Shown piece by piece: positions 23,010-36,382 of a DNA stretch of 64,000 nt. Position numbers and translations under genes: made by a program. The DNA lies in NCBI GenBank assembly GCA_024803745.1, contig JANJXV010001709.1, positions 1-64,000 on the forward strand. Reading direction: 5' to 3'. How positions within the stretch are numbered: position 1 is the stretch's first letter; each line of letters opens with the position of its first letter. The stretch is from Megascapheus bottae. Taxonomy: Eukaryota; Chordata; Mammalia; Rodentia; Geomyidae. The notes beneath the pieces are model-generated. The model made no database searches. It was given only the letters and a program-made list of their open reading frames with translations, and was not told where the DNA came from.

Positions 23010-26000
23010 GAGGTGTGTGAAGTCATAGAATGAAGGTGAGTGAAGTCATAGAATGGAGGTTTGTGAAGTCATAGAATTTAGGTGTGTGAAGTCATAGAAT
23101 GGAGGTGTGTGAAGTCACAGAATGGAGGTGTGTGAAGTCATACAATGGAGGTGTGTGAAGTCAGTATGGAGGTGTGTGAAGTCACAGAATGGAGGTGTGT
23201 GAACTCAGAATGGAGGTGTGTGAAGTCATAGATGGAGGTGTGTAAAGTCATAGTATGGAGATATGTGAAATCATACAATGGAGTTTTGTGAAGTCACAGA
23301 ATGGAGTTGTGTGAGTCAGAATTGAAATGTATGAAGTCATAGAATGTAGATGTGTGAAGTCATAGAATGGAGTATTGTGAAGTCACCGAAGTGAGGTTTG
23401 TGAAGTCATAGACTGGAGGTATGAGAAATCAAATTAGAGGGGTGTGAAGTCGGAGAATGGAGGTGTGTGAAGTCATAGAATGGAGATGGTTGAAGTCATA
23501 GAATGGAGGTGGGTGAAGTCATAGAATGGAGGTGTGTGAAGTCACTGAATGGACGGGTTTAAAGTCATAGAATAGAGGTGTGTGAAGTCAGAGAATTGAG
23601 CTGTTTGAAGTCATATATTGGAGGGGTGTGAAGTCAAAATGGATGTGTGAAGTCATAGACTGTAGGTGTGTGAAGTCATAGAATGGAGGTGTGTGAAGTC
23701 ACAGAATGGAGGTGTGTGAACTCAGAATGGAGGTGTGTGAAGGCACAGAATGGAGGTGTGTGAAGTCATAGAATGGAAGTGTGTGAAGTCATAGAATGGA
23801 CGTGTGTGAAGTCAGAATGGAGGTGTGTTAAGTCACCGAATGGAGATTTGTGAACTCAGTATGGAGGTGTGTGAAGTCACAGAATGGAGGTTTGTGAAGT
23901 CATAGATGGAGGTGTGTGAGGTCATAGAATGGATGTTTCTGAAGAAAGAATGAAGGTGTGTGAAGTCATAGAATGGAAGAGTGTGAAGTCATTGAATGGA
24001 GGTGTGTGAAGTCACTGAATGGAAGTGTGTGAAGTCAGAATGGAGGTGTGAAGTCATAGAATGAAGGTGGGTGAAGTCATAGAAAGGAGGTGTGGGAAGT
24101 CATAGAATGGAGTAGTGTGAAGTCATAGAGTGGAGGTGAGTGAAGTCACAGATTCGAGGTCTGTGAAGTCATAGATTGGAGGTGTGTGATGTCAGAATGG
24201 AGGTGTGCGAAGTCATAGAATAGAGCTTTCTGAAGTCAGAATGGAGGTGTGTGAAGTCATAGAATGGCGGTGTGTGAACTCATAGAATGGAGGTGTGTGA
24301 CGTCACAATGGAACTGTGTGAAGTCACAGAATGGAGGTGTGTTAATTCATGCAATGGATGTGTGTGAAGTCAGAATGGAATTTTGTGAAGTCACAGAATT
24401 GAGCTGTGTGAATTCAGAATGGAGGTGTGTGAAGTCATAGAATGGAGGTGTGTGAAGTCAGAATGGAGGTGTGTGAAGTCATAGAATGGACGTGTGTGAA
24501 GTCACAGAATGGAGGTGTGGGAAGTCACAGATTGCAGGAGTGTGAAGTCACAGAATAGAGGTGTGTGAACCCAGAATGGAGGTGTGTAAAGTCACAGAAT
24601 GGAGGTGTGTGAAGTCATGGAATGGAAGTGTGTGAAGTCATAGAATGGAGGTGTGTGAAGGCACAGAATGGACGGTATTTAGTCATAGAATGGAGGTGTG
24701 TGAAGTCACAGAATTGAGGTGTTTGAAGTCATATATTGGAGGGGTGTGAAATCAACATGGATGTGTGAAGTCATAGAATGGAGGTGTGTGAAGTCATAGA
24801 ACGAGGGTGTGTGAAATCATAGAATGGAGGTGTGTGAAGTCACAGAATGGAGGTGTGTGAAGTCAAAGAATGGAGGTGTGTGAAGTCATAGAACGGAGGT
24901 GTGTGAAGTCACAGAATGGAGGTGTGTGAAATCATAGAATGAGGGTGTGTGAAGTCATAGAATGGAGGTGTGTGAAGTCAGAATGGAGGTGTGTGAACTC
25001 ATAGAATGGAGATGTGTGACGTCACAATGGAAGTTTGTGAAGTCATAGAATGGAGGTGTGTGAAGTCACTGAATGGAGGTGTGTGAAGTCATACAATGGT
25101 GGTGTGTGAAGTCAGAATGGAGGTGTGTGAACTCAGAATGGAGGTGTGTGAAGTCATAGATGGATGTGTGTGAAGTCATAGTATGGAGATATGTGAAATG
25201 ACAGAATGGAGTTTTGTGAAGTCACAGAATGGAGTTGTGTGAGTCAGAATGGAGGTGTGTGAAGTCATAGAATGTAGATGTGTGAAGTCATAGAATGGAG
25301 TATTGTGAAGTCACCGAAGGGTGGTTTGTGAAGTCATAGAATGGAGGTATGAGAAATCAAATTAGAGGGGTGTAAAGTCGGAGAATGGAGGTGTGTGAAG
25401 TCATAGAATGGAGGTGGGTGAAGTCATAGAATTGAGGTGTGTGAATTCAGATTGTAGGTGTGTGAAGTCATAGAATGGAGGTGTGTCAACTCAGAAAGGA
25501 GGTGTGTGAAGTCATAGAATGGAGGTGTGTGAACTCATAGAATGGAGGTGTGTGACGTCACAATGGAAGTTTGTGAAGTCATAGAATGGAGGTGTGTGAA
25601 GTCACAGAATGGAGGTATGTGATGTCAGAATGGAGGTGTGAAGTCATAGAATGGAAGGTGGGTGAAGTCATAGAAATTAGGTGTGTGAAGTCATAGAATG
25701 GAGGTGTGTGAAGTCATAGAAATTAGGTGTGTGAAGTCATAGAATGGAAGTGTGTGAAGTCATAGAATGGACGTGTGTGAAGTCAGAATGGAGGTGTGTT
25801 AAGTCACCGAATGGAGTTTTGTGAAAATCAGTATGGATGTGTGTGAAGTCACAGAATGGAGGTTTGTGAAGTCATAGATGGAGGTGTGTGAGGTCATAGA
25901 ATGGATGTTTCTGAAGTAAGAATGAAGGAGTGTGAAGTCATAGAGTGGAGGTGAGTGAAGTCACAGATTCGAGGTCTGTGAAGTCATAGATTGGAGGTGT

Positions 26001-26220
26001 GTGATGTCAGAATGGAGGTGTGCAAATTCATAGAATAGAGGTTTGTGAAGTCAGAATGGAGGTGTGTGAAGTCATAGAATGGAGGTGTGTGAATACATAC
26101 AATGGAGGTGTGTGAAGTCAGAATGGAATTTTGTGAAGTCACAGAATTGAGCTGTGTGAATTCAGAATGGAGGTGTGTGAAGTCATAGAATGGAGGTGTG
26201 TGAAGTCAGAATGGAGGTGT
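23010..26220 (+). repeat. 4.6-kb super-repeat, copy 1
   Basis: This matches about 27,560-30,840. The offset is 4,549 over the left part (GACGGG 23,552 and 28,101) and 4,662 over the right part (core marker 25,349 and 30,011), so the second copy gained about 113 bp, or five monomers, near 29,400-29,560. Confidence 0.83.
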
Positions 26221-27449
26221 GTGAAGTCACAGAATGGAGGTGTGTCAACTCAGAATTTAGGTGTGTGAAGTCAAAGAATGGAGGTGTGTGAAATCATAGA
26301 ATGGAGGTGTGTGAAGTCATAGAATGGAGGTGTGTGAAGTTATAGAATGGAGGTGTGTGAAGTCACAGAATGGAGGTGTGTGAAGTCAGAATGGAGGTGT
26401 GTAGTCATAGATTGGAGGTGGGTGAATTTATAGAAAGGAAGTGTGGGAAGTCATAGAATGGAGGAGTGGAAATCATAGAGTGCAGGTGAGTGAAGTCACA
26501 GATTTGAGGTCTGCGAAATCATAGAATGGAGGTGTGTGATGTCAGATTTGAGGTGTGTGAAGTCAAAGAATGTAGGTGTGTCAAGTCATTGAATGGATGT
26601 GTGTGAAGTCAGAGAAAGAAGGTGTGTGAAGTCAGAATGGAGGTGTGTGAAGTCATAGAATGGAGGTGTGTGAAGTCAGAATGGAGGGTTGTGAACTCAT
26701 AGAATGTAGGTGTGGGACGTAACAATGGAAGTGTGTGAAGTCATAGAATGAAGGTGTGTGAAGTCACAGAATGGAGGTTTGTGAAGTTATAGAATGGAGG
26801 TATGTGAAGTCACAGAATAGAGGTGTGTAAAGTCATGGAATGGAGGTGTGTGAAGTTATAGAATGGATGTTTGTAAAGTAAGAATGAAGGTGTGTGAAGT
26901 CATAGAATGGAGGTCTGTGATGTCAAAGAATGGAGGTGTGTGAAATCATAGAATGTAGCTGTGTGAAGTCAGAATGGAGGTGTGTGAAGACACAGAATGG
27001 AGGTGTGTCAACTCAGAATTTAGGTGTGTGAAGTGAAAGAATGGAGGTTTGTGGAGTCATAGAATGGTGGTGTGTGGAGTCATAGAATGGAGCTGTGTGA
27101 ATTTATAGAATGGAGGAGTGTGAAGTCACAGAATGGAGGTGTGTGAAGTCAGAATGAAGGTGTGTAGTCATAGATTGGAGGTGGGTGAATTCACAGAAAG
27201 GAGGTGTGTGAAGTCATAGATGGAGGTGTGTGAAGTCATAGTATGGAGATATGTGAAATCATAGAATGGAGTTTGGTGAAGTCACAGAATGAAGTTGTGT
27301 GAGTCAGAATTGAGGTGTGTGAAGTCATGGAATGTAGATGTGTGAAGTCATAGAATGGAGTATTGTGAATTCACCGAAGGGAGGTTTGTGAAGTCATAGA
27401 ATGGAGGTATGAGAAATCAAATTAGAGGGGTGTGAAGTCGGAGAATGGA
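26219..27449 (+). repeat. 5,559-bp-offset copy of 20,660-21,890
   Basis: The offset is a constant 5,559 bp from the CAACTCAGAATTTAGG variant through GGAGGGTTG (21,125 and 26,684) to the full core (21,683 and 27,242). This links two otherwise separate parts of domain 2. Confidence 0.84.
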
Positions 27450-27559
27450 GGTGTGTGAACTCGGAGAATGGAGGTGTGTGAAGTCATAGAATGGAGGTGT
27501 GTGAATTCAGATTGGAGGTGTGTGAAGTCATAGAATGGAGGTGTGTCAACTCAGAAAGG

Positions 27560-30500
27560 AGGTGTGTGAAGTCATAGAACGGAGGTGAGTGAAGTCATAG
27601 AATGGAGGTTTGTGAAGTCATAGAATTTAGGTGTGTGAAGTCATAGAATGGAGGTGTGTGAAGTCACAGAATGGAGGTGTGTGAAGTCATACAATGGAGG
27701 TGTGTGAAGTCAGTATGGAGGTGTGTGAAGTCACAGAATGGAGGTGTGTGAACTCAGAATGGAGGTGTGTGAAGTCATAGATGGAGGTGTGTAAAGTCAT
27801 AGTATGGAGATATGTGAAATCATACAATGGAGTTTTGTGAAGTCACAGAATGGAGTTGTGTGAGTCAGAATTGAAATGTGTGAAGTCATAGAATGTAGAT
27901 GTGTGAAGTCATAGAATGGAGTATTGTGAAGTCACCGAAGTGAGGTTTGTGAAGTCATAGAATGGAGGTATGATAAATCAAATTAGAGGGGTGTGAAGTC
28001 GGAGAATGGAGGTGTGTGAAGTCATAGAATGGAGATGGTTGAAGTCATAGAATGGAGGTGGGTGAAGTCATAGAATGGAGGTGTGTGAAGTCACTGAATG
28101 GACGGGTTTAAAGTCATAGTATAGAGGTGTGTGAAGTCAGAGAATTGAGCTGTTTGAAGTCATATATTGGAGGTGTGTGAAGTCAAAATGGATGTGTGAA
28201 GTCATAGAATGTAGGTGTGTGAAGTCATAGAATGGAGGTGTGTGAAGTCACAGAATGGAGGTGTGTGAACTCAGAATGGAGGTGTGTGAAGGCACAGAAT
28301 GGAGGTGTGTGAAGTCATAGAATGGAAGTGTGTGAAGTCATAGAATGGACGTGTGTGAAGTCAGAATGGAGGTGTGTTAAGTCACCGAATGGAGATTTGT
28401 GAACTCAGTATGGAGGTGTGTGAAGTCACAGAATGGAGGTTTGTGAAGTCATAGATGGAGGTGTGTGAGGTCATAGAATGGATGTTTCTGAAGAAAGAAT
28501 GAAGGTGTGTGAAGTCATAGAATGGAGGAGTGGGAAGTCATTGAATGGAGGTGTGTGAAGTCACTGAATGGAAGTGTGTGAAGTCAGAATGGAGGTGTCA
28601 AGTCATAGAATGAAGGTGGGTGAAGTCATAGAAAGGAGGTGTGGGAAGTCATAGAATGGAGTAGTGTGAAGTCATAGAGTGGAGGTGAGTGAAGTCACAG
28701 ATTCGAGGTCTGTGAAGTCATAGATTGGAGGTGTGTGATGTCAGAATGGAGGTGTGCGAAGTCATAGAATAGAGCTTTCTGAAGTCAGAATGGAGGTGTG
28801 TGAAGTCATAGAATGGCGGTGTGTGAACTCATAGAATGGAGGTGTGTGACGTCACAATGGAAGTGTGTGAAGTCACAGAATGGAGGTGTGTTAATTCATG
28901 CAATGGATGTGTGTGAAGTCAGAATGGAATTTTGTGAAGTCACAGAACTGAGCTGTGTGAATTCAGAATGGAGGTGTGTGAAGTCATAGAATGGAGGTGT
29001 GTGAAGTCAGAATGGAGGTGTGTGAAGTCATAGAATGGACGTGTGTGAAGTCACAGAATGGAGGTGTGGGAAGTCACAGATTGCAGGAGTGTGAAGTCAC
29101 AGAATAGAGGTGTGTGAACCCAGAATGGAGGTGTGTAAAGTCACAGAATGGAGGTGTGTGAAGTCATGGAATGGAAGTGTGTGAAGTCATAGAATGGAGG
29201 TGTGTGAAGGCACAGAATGGACGGTATTTAGTCATAGAATGGAGGTGTGTGAAGTCACAGAATTGAGGTGTTTGAAGTCATATATTGGAGGGGTGTGAAA
29301 TCAACATGGATGTGTGAAGTCATAGAATGGAGGTGTGTGAATTCATAGAACGAGGGTGTGTGAAATCATAGAATGGAGGTGTGTGAAGTCACAGAATGGA
29401 GGTGTGTGAAGTCACAGATTGGTGGTGTGTGAAGTCAAAGAATCGAGGTGTGAGAAGTCACAGAATTGAGATGTGTGAACTCAGAATGGAGGTGTGTGAA
29501 GTCAAAGAATGGAGGTGTGTGAAGTCATAGAATGGAGGTGTGTGAAGTCACAGAATGAAGGTGTGTGAAATCATAGAATGAGGGTGTGTGAAGTCATAGA
29601 ATGGAGTTGTGTGAAGTCAGAATGGAGGTGTGTGAACTCATAGAATGGAGGTGTGTGACGTCACAATGGAAGTTTGTGAAGTCATAGAATGGAGGTGTGT
29701 GAAGTCACTGAATGGAGGTGTGTGAAGTCATACAATGGTGGTGTGTGAAGTCAGAATGGAGGTGTGTGAAGTCACAGAATGGAGGTGTGTGAACTCAGAA
29801 TGGAGGTGTGTGAAGTCATAGATGGATGTGTGTGAAGTCATAGTATGGAGATATGTGAAATGACAGAATGGAGTTTTGTGAAGTCACAGAATGGAGTTGT
29901 GTGAGTCAGAATTGAGGTGTGTGAAGTCATAGAATGTAGATGTGTGAAGTCATAGAATGGAGTATTGTGAAGTCACCGAAGGGTGGTTTGTGAAGTCATA
30001 GAATGGAGGTATGACAAATCAAATTAGAGGGGTGTGAAGTCGGAGAATGGAGGTGTGTGAAGTCATAGAATGGAGGTGGGTGAAGTCATAGAATTGAGGT
30101 GTGTGAATTCAGATTGTAGGTGTGTGAAGTCATAGAATGGAGGTGTGTCAACTCAGAAAGGAATGTGTGAAGTCATAGAATGGAGGTGTGTGAACTCATA
30201 GAATGGAGGTGTGTGACGTCACAATGGAAGTTTGTGAAGTCATAGAATGGAGGTGTGTGAAGTCACAGAATGGAGGTATGTGAAGTCAGAATGGAGGTGT
30301 GAAGTCATAGAATGGAAGGTGGGTGAAGTCATAGAAATTAGGTGTGTGAAGTCATAGAATGGAGGTGTGTGAAATCATAGAAATTAGGTGTGTGAAGTCA
30401 TAGAATGGAAGTGTGTGAATTCATAGAATGGACGTGTGTGAAGTCAGAATGGAGGTGTGTTAAGTCACCGAATGGAGTTTTGTGAACTCAGTATGGAGGT

Positions 30501-30840
30501 GTGTGAAGTCACAGAATGGAGGTTTGTGAAGTCATAGATGGAGGTGTGTGAGGTCATAGAATGGATGTTTCTGAAGTAAGAATGAAGGAGTGTGAAGTCA
30601 TAGAGTGGAGGTGAGTGAAGTCACAGATTCGAGGTCTGTGAAGTTATAGATTGGAGGTGTGTGATGTCAGAATGGAGGTGTGCAAATTCATAGAATAGAG
30701 GTTTGTGAAGTCAGAATGGAGGTGTGTGAATACATACAATGGAGGTGTGTGAAGTCAGAATGGAATTTTGTGAAGTCACAGAATTGAGCTGTGTGAATTC
30801 AGAATGGAGGTGTGTGAAGTCATAGAATGGAGGTGTGTGA
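27560..30840 (+). repeat. 4.6-kb super-repeat, copy 2
   Basis: Copy of 23,010-26,220. It carries two full cores (27,803 and 29,844). The inserted stretch of about 113 bp near 29,420-29,540 includes an AATCGAGGTGTGAG monomer. The left part recurs again from 30,970 (offset 3,805-3,851). Confidence 0.83.
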
Positions 30841-30969
30841 AGTCAGAATGGAGGTGTGTGAACTCATAGAATGGAGGTGTGTGTAGTCACAATGGAGATG
30901 TGTGAAGTCATAGAATGGAGGTGAGTGAAGTCACAGAATGGAGGTGTGTGAAGTCATAGAATGGAGGTG

Positions 30970-32870
30970 TGTGAAGTCACAGAATGGAGGTGTGTGAAGT
31001 CAGAATGAAGGTGTGTAGTCATAGATTGGAGGTGGGTGAATTCATAGAAAGGAGGTGTGTGAAGTCATAGATGGAGGTGTGTGAAGTCATAGTATGGAGA
31101 TATGTGAAATCATAGAATGGAGTTTTGTGAAGTCACAGAATGAAGTTGTGTGAGTCAGAATTGAGGTGTGTGAAGTCATGGAATGTAGATGTGTGAAGTC
31201 ATAGAATGGAGTATTGTGAATTCACCGAAGGGAGGTTTGTGTAGTCATAGAATGGAGGTATGAGAAATCAAATTAGAGGGGTGTGAAGTAGGAGAATGGA
31301 GTTGTGTGAAGTCATAGAATGGAGGTGGGTGAAGTCATAGAATGGAGGTGTGTGAATTCAGATTGGAGGTGTGTGAAGTCATAGAATGGAGGTGTGTCAA
31401 CTCAGAAAGGAGGTGTGTGAAGTCATAGAATGGAGGTGAGTGAAGTCATAGAATTGAGGTTTGTGAAGTCTTAGAATGGAGGTGTGTGAAGTCATACAAT
31501 GGAGGTGTGTGAAGTCAGTATGGAGGTGTGTGAAGTCACAGAATGGAGGTGTGTGAACTCAGAATGGAGGTGTGTGAAGTCATAGATGGAGGTGTGTAAA
31601 GTCATAGTATGGAGATATGTGAAATCATACAATGGAGTTTTGTGAAGTCACAGAATGGAGTTGTGTGAGTCAGAATTGAAATGTGTGAAGTCATAGAATG
31701 TAGATGTGTGAAGTCATAGAATGGAGTATTGTGAAGTCACCGAAGTGAGGTTTGTGAAGTCATAGAATGGAGGTATGAGAAATCAAATTAGAGGGGTGTG
31801 AAGTCGGAGAATGGAGGTGTGTGAAGTCATAGAATGTAGATGTGTGAAGTCATAGAATGGAGGTGGGTGAAGTCATAGAATGGAGGTGTGTGAAGTCACT
31901 GAATGGACGGGCTTAAAGTCATAGAATAGAGGTGTGTGAAGTCAGAGAATTGAGCTGTTTGAAGTCATATATTGGAGGTGTGTGAAGTCAAAATGGATGT
32001 GTGAAGTCATAGAATGTAGGTGTGTGAAGTCATAGAATGGAGGTGTGTGAAGTCACAGAATGGAGGTGTGTGAACTCAGAATGGAGGTGTGTGAAGGCAC
32101 AGAATGGAGGTGTGTGAAGTCATAGAATGGAAGTGTGTGAAGACATAGAATGGACGTGTGTGAAGTCAGAATGGAGGTGTGTTAAGTCACCGAATGTAGT
32201 TTTGTGAACTCAGTATGGAGGTGTGTGAAGTCACAGAATGGAGGTTTGTGAAGTCATAGATGGAGTTGTGTGAGGTCATAGAATGGATGTTTCTGAAGAA
32301 AGAATGAAGGTGTGTGAAGTCATAGAATGGAGGAGTGTGAAGTCATTGAATGGAGGTGTGTGAAGTCACTGAATGGAAGTGTGTGAAGTCAGAATGGAGG
32401 TGTCAAGTCATAGAATGAAGGTGGGTGAAGTCATAGAAAGGAGGTGTGGGAAGTCATAGAATGGAGTAGTGTGAAGTCATAGAGTGGAGGTGAGTGAAGT
32501 CACAGATTCGAGTTCTGTGAAGTCATAGATTGGAGGTGTGTGATGTCAGAATGGAGGTGTGCGAAGTCATAGAATAGAGGTTTGTGAAGTCAGAATGGAG
32601 GTGTGTGAAGTCATAGAATTGAGGTGTGTGAACTCATAGAATGGAGGTGTGTGACGTCACAATGGAAGTGTGTGAAGTCACAGAATGGATGTGTGTTAAT
32701 TCATGCAATGGATGTGTGTGAAGTCAGAATGGAATTTTGTGAAGTCACAGAATTGAGCTGTGTGAATTCAGAATGGAGGTGTGTGAAGTCATAGAATGGA
32801 GGTGTGTGAAGTCAGAATGGAGGTGTGTGAAGTCATAGAATGGACGTGTGTGAAGTCACAGAATGGAGGT
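30970..32870 (+). repeat. 3.8-kb-offset copy of 27,119-29,065
   Basis: The offset is 3,851 at the first core (27,409 and 31,260 markers) and 3,805 afterwards (markers 27,970/31,775, GACGGG 28,101/31,906, GACGTGTG 29,038/32,843). A loss of 46 bp, two monomers, separates the two offsets. This segment joins domain 2 to the core-free block. Confidence 0.83.
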
Positions 32871-35800
32871 GTGTGAAGTCATAGAATGGAGGTGTGTGAC
32901 GTCACAATGGAAGTGTGTGAAGTGATAGAATGGAGCTGTGTAAAGTCACAGAATGGAGGTGTGTGAAGTCATAGAATGGAGGTGTGTGAAGTCACTGAAT
33001 GGAGCTGTGTGAAGTCATAGAATGGAGGTGTGTGAAGTTATAGAATGGATGTTTGTAAAGTAAAAATGAAGGTGTGTGAAGTCATAGAATGGAGATGTGT
33101 GAAGTCAGAATGGAGGTGTGTGAAGTCACAGAATGGAGATGTGTCAACTCAGAATTTAGGTGTGTGAAGTCAAAGAATGGAGGTGTGTGAAGACATAGAA
33201 TGGAGGTGTGTGAACTCATAGAAAGGAGGAGTGTGAAGTCAGAATGGAGGTGTATGAGATCACAGAATTGAGGAGTGTGAACACAGAATGGAGGTGTGTG
33301 AAGTCAAAGAATGGAGGTGTTTGAAGTCATAGAATGGAGGAGTGTGAAGTCATAGAATGTATGTTTGTGAAGTAAGAATGAAGGTGTGTGAAGGCATAGA
33401 ATGGAGGTGTGTGAAGTCACAGAATGGAGGTGTGTGGAGGCATAGAATGGAGGTGTGTGAAGTCATAGAATGGAGGTGTGTGAAGTCATATAATGGAGGT
33501 GTGTGAAGTCACAGAATGGAGGTGTGTGAAGTCAGAATGGAGGTGTGAAGTCATAGAATGGAGTTGGGTGAAGTTATAGAAAGGAGGTGTGTGAAGTCAT
33601 AGAATGGATGTGTGTGTATTCATAGAATGGATGTGTGAAGTCAGAATGGAGGTGTGTGAACTCATAGAATGGTAGTGTGTGTAGTCACAATGGAGGTGTG
33701 TGAAGTCATAGAATGGAGGTGTGTGAAGTCACAGAATGGACGTGTGTGAAGTCATAGAATGGAGGTGTGTGAAGTCATAGAATGGAGGTGAGTGAAGTCA
33801 CAGAATGGAGGTGTGGGAAGTCACAGATTGGAGGTCTATGAAGTCCCAAAATTGAGGTGTGTGAACTCAGAATGGAGGTGTGTAAAGTCACAGAATGGAG
33901 GTGTGTGAAGTCATAGAATGGAAGTGTGTGAAGTCATAGAATGGAGGTGTGTGAAGTCACAGAATGGTCCGTTTGAAGTCATAGAATGGCGGTGTCTGAA
34001 GTCACAGATTTGAGGTGTTTGAAGTCATATTGGAGGTGTGTGAAGTCAAAATGGATGTGTGAAGTCATAGAATGGAGGTGTGTGAAATCATAGAATGAGG
34101 GTGTGTGAGGTCATAGAATGGAGGTTTGCGAAGTCACAGAATGGAGGTGTGTGAAATCATAGAATGAAGGTTTGTGAAGTCATAGAATGGAAGTGTGTGA
34201 AGTCACAGAATGGAGGTGTGTGAAATCACAGAATGGAAGGTGTGTGAAATCACAGAATAGAGGTGTGTGAACTCAGTATGGAGGTGTGTGAAGTCACAGA
34301 ATGGAGGTGTGTGAAGTCAGAATGAAGGTGTGAAGTCATAGAATGGAGTTGGGTGAAGTCATAGAAAGGAGGTGTGTGAAGTCATAGAATGGATGTGTGT
34401 GTAGTCATAGAATGGAGGTGTGTGAAGTCAGAATGGAGGTGTGTGAACTCATAGAATGGTAGTGTGTGTAGTCACAATGGAGATGTGTGAAGTCATAGAA
34501 TGGAGGTGTGTGAAGTCACAGAATGTACGTGTGTGAAGTCATAAAATGGAGGTGTGTGAAGTCATAGAATGGAGGTGTGTGAAGTCACAGAATGGAGGTG
34601 TGGAAAGTCACAGTTTGGAGGTCTGTGAAGCCCAGAATTGAGGGGTGTGAATTCAGAATGGAGGTGTGTAAAGTCAAAGAATGGTGGTGTGTGAAGTCAT
34701 AGAATGAAAGTGTGTGAAGTCACAGATTGGAGCTGTGTGAAGTCACAGAATCGAGGTGTGAGAACTCACAGAATGGAGGTGTGTGAACTCAGAATGGAGG
34801 TGTGTGAACTCACAGAATGGAGGTGTGTGAAGTCATAGAATGGAAGTGTGTGAAGTCAGAGAATGGAGGTGTGTGAAGTAAGAATGGAGGTGTGTGAAGT
34901 CACCGAATGGAGTTGTGTGAACTCAGAATGGAGGTGTGTGAAGTCACAGAATGGAGTTTGTGAAGTCATAGAATGGAGGTGTGTGAAGTCATAGAATGGA
35001 TGTTTCTGAAGTAAGAATGAAGGTGTGTGAAGTCATAGAATGAAGGTATGTGAACTCATAGAATGGGGGTGTGTGAATTCACAGAATGGAGGTGTGTGAA
35101 GTCAGAATGGAGGTGTGTAGTCATCGATTGGAGGTGGGTGAAGTCAGAATGGAGGTGTGTGAAGTCACAGAATTGAGGTGTGTGAACACAGAATGGAGGT
35201 GTGTGAAGTCAAAGAATGGAGGTGTTTGAAGTCATAGAATGCAGGAGTGTGAGGTCATAGAGTGCATTGAGTGAAATCACAGATTCGAGGTCTGTGAAGT
35301 CATAGAATGGAGGTGTGTGATGTCAGAATGGAGGTGTGCGAAGTCATAGAATAGAGGTGTGTGTAGTCAGAATGGAGGTGTGTGAAGTCTTAGATGGAGT
35401 TGTGTGAAGTCATAGTATGGAGGTGTGTGAAATCATAGAATAGAGTTTTGTGAAGTCACAGAATGGAGCTGTGTGAATTCAGAATGGAGGTGTGTGAAGT
35501 CATAGAATGGAGGTGTGTGAAGTCAGAATGGAGGTGTGTGAACTCATAGAATGGAGGTGTGTGACGTCACAATGGAAGTGTGTGAAATCATAGAATGGAG
35601 GTGTGTGAAGTCACAGAATGGAGGTGTGTGAAGTCATAGAATGGAGGTGTGTGAAGTCACTGAATGGAGGTGTGTGAAGTCATAGAATGGAGGTGTGTGA
35701 AGTTATAGAATGGATGTTCGTAAAGTAAAAATGAAGGTGTGTGAAGTCATAGAATGGAGATGTGTGAAGTCAGAATGGATGTGTGTGAAGTCACAGAATG

Positions 35801-36382
35801 CAGATGTGTCAACTCAGAATTTAGGTGTGTGAAGTCAAAGAATGGAGGTGTGTGAAGACATAGAATGGAGGTGTGTGAAGTCATAGAATGGAGGTGTGTG
35901 AAGTCAGAATGGAGGTGTGTGAGGTCACAGAATTGAGGTGTGTGAACACAGAATGGAGGTGTGTGAAGTCAAAGAATGGAGGTGTTTGAAGTCATAGAAT
36001 GGAGGAGTGTGAAGTCATAGAATGTATGTTTGTGAAGTAAGAATGAAGGTGTGTGAAGGCATAGATTGGAGGTGTGTGAAGTCACAGAATGGAGGTGTGT
36101 GAAGGCATAGAATGGAGGTGTGTGAAGTCATGGAATGGAGGTGTGTGAAGTCATATAATGGAGGTGTGTGAAGTCACAGAATGGAGGTGTGTGAAGTCAG
36201 AATGGAGGTGTGAAGTCATAGAATGGAGTTGGGTGAAGTCATAGAAAGGAGGTGGGTGAAGTCATAGAATGGATGTGTGTGTACTCATAGAAAGGAGGTG
36301 TCTGAAGTCAGTATGGAGGTGTGTGAACTCATAGAATGGTAGTGTGTGTACTCACAATGGAGGTGTGTGAAGTCACAGAATG

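Larger units (their letters stand above)
20000..32900 (+). repeat. Array domain 2: core-bearing, 3.8-4.6 kb super-repeats
   Basis: Full HOR cores occur at 21,683, 23,254, 25,182, 27,242, 27,803, 29,844, 31,093 and 31,608. The block from about 23,010 recurs from about 27,560 (offset 4,549, becoming 4,662 after an extra stretch of about 113 bp). The block from about 27,119 recurs from about 30,970 (offset 3,851, then 3,805). The diagnostic GACGGG variant marks successive units at 23,552, 28,101 and 31,906. Confidence 0.8.
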